Below, piece by piece: positions 58,892-64,000 of a stretch of DNA of 64,000 bases. The stretch's first letter is position 1; each line of letters starts with the position of its first letter. The stretch is taken from NCBI GenBank assembly GCA_036346275.1, contig CM070725.1, forward strand, positions 34,472,104-34,536,103, in the 5' to 3' direction. The stretch is from Otatea glauca (taxonomy: Eukaryota > Streptophyta > Magnoliopsida > Poales > Poaceae). The notes beneath the pieces are model-generated. The model was given only the letters and a program-made list of their open reading frames with translations. It did not search any database and was not told where the DNA came from. Made by a program: the position numbers and the translations under genes.

Positions 58892-60888
58892 TGAAAGATC
58901 GAAATGGCGATCAGAGGGGGTGAATGATCCCAAATAAAATTTCCCCCACTCAAAATACTCCAAACACACTTGCAATAAAAATCTAAAGCACCCAAAGATT
59001 TTTGTTCAAAATAGTGCTTCTCAGATTCACACACCCTCCAAAACCCAGAACAATTAGATAACTATGTGTACCCCTAGCTTGCATGGATAAGAACCATGAA
59101 TCATGTGAGGGGTTTTTAATCACAATCCTGGTTGTCAAGTGTCCAAACAAAAGAGGAATCAATTCAAAAGACTTCTTTTCTAAAAGAGATAAAGCTAAAA
59201 CACCAATGTCTCTTTTCAGAAAAGTTAAAGCAGATTTTCAGAAATTATCCTCAGTTGGAACAGGTGGTGGTGAGTTTCTGTTGCTCTAAAATTTTTGGGA
59301 AGTTTTGTCCCTGTGAGAAGTTGAGACGTGAACCACTCCACCAAAAATCACATCATAATGCTTTGTATAATAAGAATGAAAAATCAAGCAATACAGACAG
59401 TCAGGAACTTCCACAAGAAAGTTTGAGGCTCGGTATTCACTTTATAGCTCTCAAACGGTGCAACCAGTGGACTCAAGAAATTTTATACAGATTTATATAT
59501 GAGTTCTTCACCTTCTACAAAGAGAATCACTTAAAAATGATTTTTCTATATTTTTATAAAAATCAAAAACTGACTGCTGCGTGAAGAACAAGTTCTGGAC
59601 AGATTTGCAATTTGATAAAAAAAAACTTGATCTCTAGTCTATCCAAGGGTGTAAGAAAGATGTAAAACCAAATGAACACCCTCAAGACATCCTAGAAGAA
59701 CAGCATATAGAGGGAGGGGAGGCAAATCCAAATTGCATAAATGTAAATTGCAAGAATGTAAGTGCTGAATTTAATTGCGGAATTTAAGTGCGGAATTTAA
59801 GTGCATAATGTAAATTGCGTAATTTAAATGCGTAATGTAAATGCACAAAGAAAAGAAATGATATGAGGAAACATTTCATTTCTGGAAGGAGAGGTTACAA
59901 AGCCTCACATTCATGTGGGCAAAGCTCAAAGGAGCATCAAAAACCTCAAAACCTTCAAGGGAAGGAGGCTACCCCTCCACCCCTATTTATACTACTCTTG
60001 GGCCACCTACCACCCTTGGATGAGTCCCTCAACCCTAGAGCACTCATCTAAGGGCTAGGATTAACCCACACACACAGCCATGCAAGGGCTAACCCAAAAC
60101 CCACACACATACCGGGTTTTCTTGCACGGTTTTCAAAGCATACTACCTAGACCCGCTAACCTATCAACTAGACCTCAATCCGACGGCCCTCATTGATCCA
60201 CGCGGCATCTAGCTAGCATCATCTCCTTTCCTTGTGTTCTTGACTTGCCCGGACTCCGTCTCCGATCATCTTCCGGCGATCTCCCAACCGTCTAGACCTC
60301 CGACGCTCCTCGCCTAGTCCCGGTCATCCTCCGCCTCACCATGACCTAGCACCGTCGTCCTGCAACCATCAAAAACAAGGAAACACATCACATAGCAATG
60401 CCCACAATGATATGCAATAAACCATCCCGACCTCTCGAGGTTTGAACACTGGTCTCCATCTCGACCACTCGAGGTCTGACCACTGGACTCCATCCCGACC
60501 ACTCGAGGTCTGACCACTGGTCTCCGACCAGCCAAGGCCCAAACCACTCGGGGTCGGACGACTGGTCTCCAACCAGCCAAAGCCCCGACCACTGGGTCGA
60601 ACGACCGGTGCGCAACCACCAAAGCCCGACCACTGGGGTCGGACGACTGGTATCCGACCAGCCAAAGACCTGACCACTCGGGGTCAGACGACTGGTCTCC
60701 GACCAGCCAAATCCTCAACCACTCGGGGCCTCAACCACTCGGAGTCTCAACCACTCGGGGTCGACACAGCAATTCAAATAGCTCTTGTTTGAAAATCAAA
60801 CCAAATCAAACTCAAACTTGAGCACACCTTGCTCAAATAAAGTCAAATACTCATCACAAACATGGATGGACCTCCACATGGTCCTTCA
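58892..60888 (-). repeat. LTR C3: 3' LTR of a third C-family copia element
   Basis: The minus strand starts TGAAGGACCATGTGGAGG at 60888 and ends CGATCTTTCA at 58892. A purine tract lies just upstream of the start, so this is the 3' LTR and the element's body lies to the right. It is similar to C1 and C2 for most of its length, including CTATTTATACTACT (a reverse TATA block, 59989-60002). It is about 350 bases longer because of a tandem repeat block at 60424-60770. The target duplication cannot be tested because the other end is outside the window. Confidence 0.9.
60424..60770. repeat. Tandem repeats in LTR C3
   Basis: About ten units built on CCGACCACTCGGGGTCGGACGA or ACCACTCGAGGTCTGACC alternate with CTGGTCTCCGACCAGCCAAAG. 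Spacing is about 30-65 bases. The block is absent from C1 and C2. Because the unit length is often a multiple of three, it holds long minus-strand frames (repeated QSSDPEWSG), which I do not take as genes. Confidence 0.8.
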
Positions 60889-60900
60889 ATCTCCCCCTGG
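60889..60900 (-). promoter_or_regulatory. Polypurine tract before LTR C3
   Basis: The minus strand reads CCAGGGGGAGAT immediately before the LTR start. It follows TACTCAT, a pairing common next to SIRE-type 3' LTRs. Confidence 0.85.
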
Positions 60901-63900
60901 ATGAGTATATTGACAAACCACACAAAAGGCATAAATTTGAGTTTGAATGACAAAAGAAGAAAGCAATTTGATTGCAAAGCCAAACTTGGTCCAGAGAGAA
61001 AGATATAAAATCATGACCAAGTTGGCAGAAAGAATTTAGAGCAAGACCATGAAAAAAAGCAAGTTTTCCACAAAAGCTCTAAACACCATTCATAATTGCC
61101 AAATGTGATTATGATCCATAAGAAATAGCAAAGATTTACAAAGATCATAAGAATAAAAAAGCTTTCACATTTTTATCTCTTTTTTTTAATGATGCCTTTT
61201 CTACATTTTCTCCCCCTTTTGGCAATATAGGCATCAAAATGGAATTTTCTCCCTCTTTTTATGTATGCATGAAATGCAACCTAAGGGAGCTTTGAAGATT
61301 ATCCAATTAATCGCAATGATAAGATATGACACCAAGCTAGTCAATTTTTAGATTAGACTAGTCTAAGACATGTCCAAGTGCAAATACAAGCTTAGATTCG
61401 AATATTTCATTTTTAGCAAGATTTGACAAGTGCAACACTTAGCTTTAGTTTCAAAAATAGAAGAATAGCCACTCTAAGGATCAAAAGAAAACCTAGAGTT
61501 CAACCTACTCAACACTTTGGGGAATCTAGAAGAGCATACAAGGTCCTTCGGGCTCATTTATCACTTAATGCAAATTTTTGATTTATCATCATACAAGACA
61601 TAGCGGGGTGCAAATGTTTGACATTATTTGCATTCTTTACCCACATATATCTTTGTTTTTAATTTATTTGCATTTTCTTTTGACAACCAATTGACTCAAG
61701 CCGTATGCGACCATCTCAAGATGAACTCTTAAGAGGATGGTCTAGGTCAAACACGATGTATTCCAAGTTCATCCCAAGTGCAATGGGAAGCGGTCTTGTG
61801 AATGCAAGGTGTTGAGTCGTATGTGCATAAGAAGAGTCAATTTTGTTTAATTTTCATTTTTAGCACAATGATTTATGAGCAATTGAAGGACTCTAGCATG
61901 AATCAAACTAGTTTCACCCAAGTTGCTATAGGGACTCTAGAGAATTCCAAAATTTCTCAAATTATGGCACAAACCTCTAGAGAAGAAACCTAGCAAGTAA
62001 AAGCAACAAGTTTCATCAAGTTCTTCATTTAAGGCTTATTTCATTTTTAAGCTTAGCAAGTTAAATGAACTTGGACATATCTAAGCTAGTGATTTCCTCC
62101 ACATGATGTAGCATGGTGTATAGCATGAAGATTGAGTCAATTGCATACTAGACAAAGCTCATTAAACAGGAAATGCAGTCTATATGCAATGCATGAACAG
62201 ATTCCCAAACTCCCCCTCAGCATATGAGTAAATTTAAGCACAAATCTAGTTCAAGTTGAGTTATTAGCATAATTAAGTTCAAGAAAGACCCAAATGAACT
62301 CAGTCGAAACCAGAAATACAGAATGAGGTGAAGAAGTCGAGAAACTGCAAAACTGGATGGCTATTGAGCATAGATAAGATAGAAGAGACTCACTACGGCT
62401 CAGACTCGTTCTTATCTTCCCCAGAGACTGACATAGGGAAGTCGACTCTAGATCCCAACTAAGGAGTGCACATGACCTGTCTACCAGGAGGCCCCAAAAC
62501 CTGCTAGACTTATAAGGCGTGAGGGAACTCAACCTAGAGAGAAGAGAGAATAGCTAATCACGCATGATAGCAACCTAAAGCACAAGATAAGAGGACCATG
62601 CAAGGCATGCGAGAATTCTAAGTGAGTGAACTCAACTCAAGAAAACAAGCCCAAAGTCACCCGTAAGAAGAAAGGAAATCTTTGGAAGAAAATATATACA
62701 TATAATACAGATCAGCTCCCCTCAGGATATGCCATATGAGCTCATAAACCCAAGCTCAAATCCCCCTGAACACACTCTACTCCCCTTGAGGCACACTCTA
62801 AAACTCTCACCTCACAAGAGATAGGTAGAAAGCTAGAGGAGAAGAGATAAGATCTAAAACCACATGGTCTCTAAGGAGCAAGATGGCTCAAGGTAAGAAG
62901 CAACCTAACTATGCTAGAAGTCCAACCAAAAGACTCTAGACAAACAGGACACAAGCTCTACCTACAAAAGAACCACAACCTCCTAAGAGGCCCATCACTA
63001 TCATCAACATTTTCAGAGGTACTTACCTACTGCAGTGTAGTGCAAGTAGTGGCAAATGACCTGAAGTGGATCCAAAAAGCAGAGGAAGAAGACTTAGAGA
63101 TATTCCTAGGATATCATCAACATTTTCAGAGGTACTTACCTACTGCAGTGTAGTGCAAGTAGTGGCAAATGACCTGAAGTGGATCCAAAAAGCAGAGGAA
63201 GAAGACTTAGAGATATTCCTAGGATGATGGTCTCCTCACCAGAAAGCCTACACACATGCATCCAACAAATCTATGCTTTCGAAACTGGGGTTAGGCAGAT
63301 CCAGTTCCTAGGCACGAATGGACAAGATACAGGAAAAGTGTGGCAAATGATCATCTAGAGCATGAACATGATGCAGAAGGTAATGTAAGATCATGATCAC
63401 AACCAAGCTAAAGATAGCATCAAGATCCATATATCCATAGACAACAGTGAAAACATATCCACATGATAAACAACAGCAAGGTGCATCATAGCACTGTCAT
63501 GCTGGCAAAAGAAGCTAAGCAAGGTGCATCACAGCAACAAGATGCTAGCAGGGATCATGTGCAAGCCTAGAAATACATGGATCAAGAACTACCCTAAACA
63601 TGGCAATGAGCATGTAAATGAAGAAATACCACAATGAAGCACAACAACATGCTACTAGATATAACATGAGCAAGATGAATGAAGACAACCAAAGAGGATC
63701 ATGCATAAAACAAACCAATTAGCAACATCAAGATCCATTTATCCATAGTCTCAATAACAATATTTACATGCTGCAAAAAGGCCCGTCAAAAGAAGACCAA
63801 ACAAAAGGTCATGAGGACATAGACAGCATGAAAGTAAATGGTGACAATGGACACAAAGATGAGAAGCTACTTATGGCAACACTCTATACATGATGATGAA

Positions 63901-64000
63901 TACATGCCATGAATGAAGAACACAAGCTCATGCAAAAATAGGTATGAAGCATATAAGCATGAAGGACAATAAAAGGTGATCATGAACAATATAAGTCATA
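60901..64000 (-). mobile_element. 3' internal, apparently noncoding region of the third C-family element
   Basis: Three kilobases to the right edge have no ORF over 93 codons on the minus strand and no copia motif. Other GGGGGAG-type tracts occur at about 61210-61217, 62211-62217 and 62762-62766 (minus strand), the multiple-tract pattern of SIRE-type elements downstream of pol. The sequence is rich in short, near-repeated words such as CAAGGTGCATCA. The coding part should lie beyond the right edge. Confidence 0.65.
62999..63224. repeat. 113-bp tandem duplication
   Basis: The unit starting TATCATCAACATTTTCAGAG is present twice head to tail (62999-63111 and 63112-63224). I see no difference between the copies apart from the flanks, so the duplication is recent or recently homogenised. 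Confidence 0.92.

Noticed and set aside
60314..60718. 134-codon minus-strand frame with repeated GDQSSDPEWSG
   Set aside because: It is produced by a tandem DNA repeat inside an LTR, and overlapping frames on the same strand are also open.

Overview
The window is nuclear DNA from a grass (Poaceae). I infer this from Stowaway-type MITEs with the CTCCCTCCGT terminus, CACTA elements with the CACAGACGGTT subterminal family, a Tekay/Del-type Ty3-gypsy element and SIRE/Maximus-type Ty1-copia elements. I cannot name the species. No convincing host gene, rRNA, tRNA or CRISPR array was found. Almost the whole window is transposable elements nested in one another, and every coding region seen belongs to one of them. 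Most carry stops or frameshifts.

Left part (1-37340). An old minus-strand SIRE-type copia element, 'A', runs from beyond the left edge to about 37340. In its own direction it has a 5' LTR (33906-37340), a primer site, gag (33854-31863), pol (6627-3277) and an env-like ORF (1971-814). It has taken three insertions: a Tekay-like LTR in the env-like ORF (1-813), a complete Tekay/Del gypsy element 'B' between gag and pol (6628-31857, target duplication GGAGC), and a solo LTR 'C2' in its 5' LTR (34748-36400, duplication GTATG). B has 3.65-kb LTRs, an extra ORF before gag, then gag-pol with a chromodomain. Its second LTR holds another solo LTR, 'C1' (18223-19858, duplication GTTTG), and a complete 10.5-kb CACTA transposon (21292-31824, duplication GAG) with a TNPD-like and a TNPA-like gene. 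The order of events is therefore A first, then B, then C1 and the CACTA in B.

Middle part (37341-47466). This holds a CACTA gene fragment 'G' (37384-39010). Next is a deletion-derivative CACTA element 'E1' (40104-43512, duplication AGA), with a smaller CACTA-like insert and a Stowaway MITE inside it. A second Stowaway (43740-44010) is followed directly by a 1.48-kb hAT-like element (44017-45498). About 2 kb of apparently low-copy DNA follows, with a dense cluster of GTAC motifs.

Right part (47467-64000). A CACTA end (47467) is split by a complete minus-strand Tork-type copia element 'D' (47828-54197, duplication TCTAG). Next to it is CACTA-like element 'F' (about 54244-57960), which codes for a plant En/Spm transposase-family protein ending in a Ulp1-like protease domain. 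From 58892 to the right edge is the 3' LTR and 3' internal region of another minus-strand element of the C family.

The items most worth a second look are an array of eight hairpins with covarying stems in the A LTR, the extra ORF ahead of gag in B, a cluster of four TGACGTCA octamers flanking the TATA box of B, the deletion fusion in E1, the substituted catalytic residues in several proteases, the GC island at the head of the CACTA, and the missing standard primer site in D.
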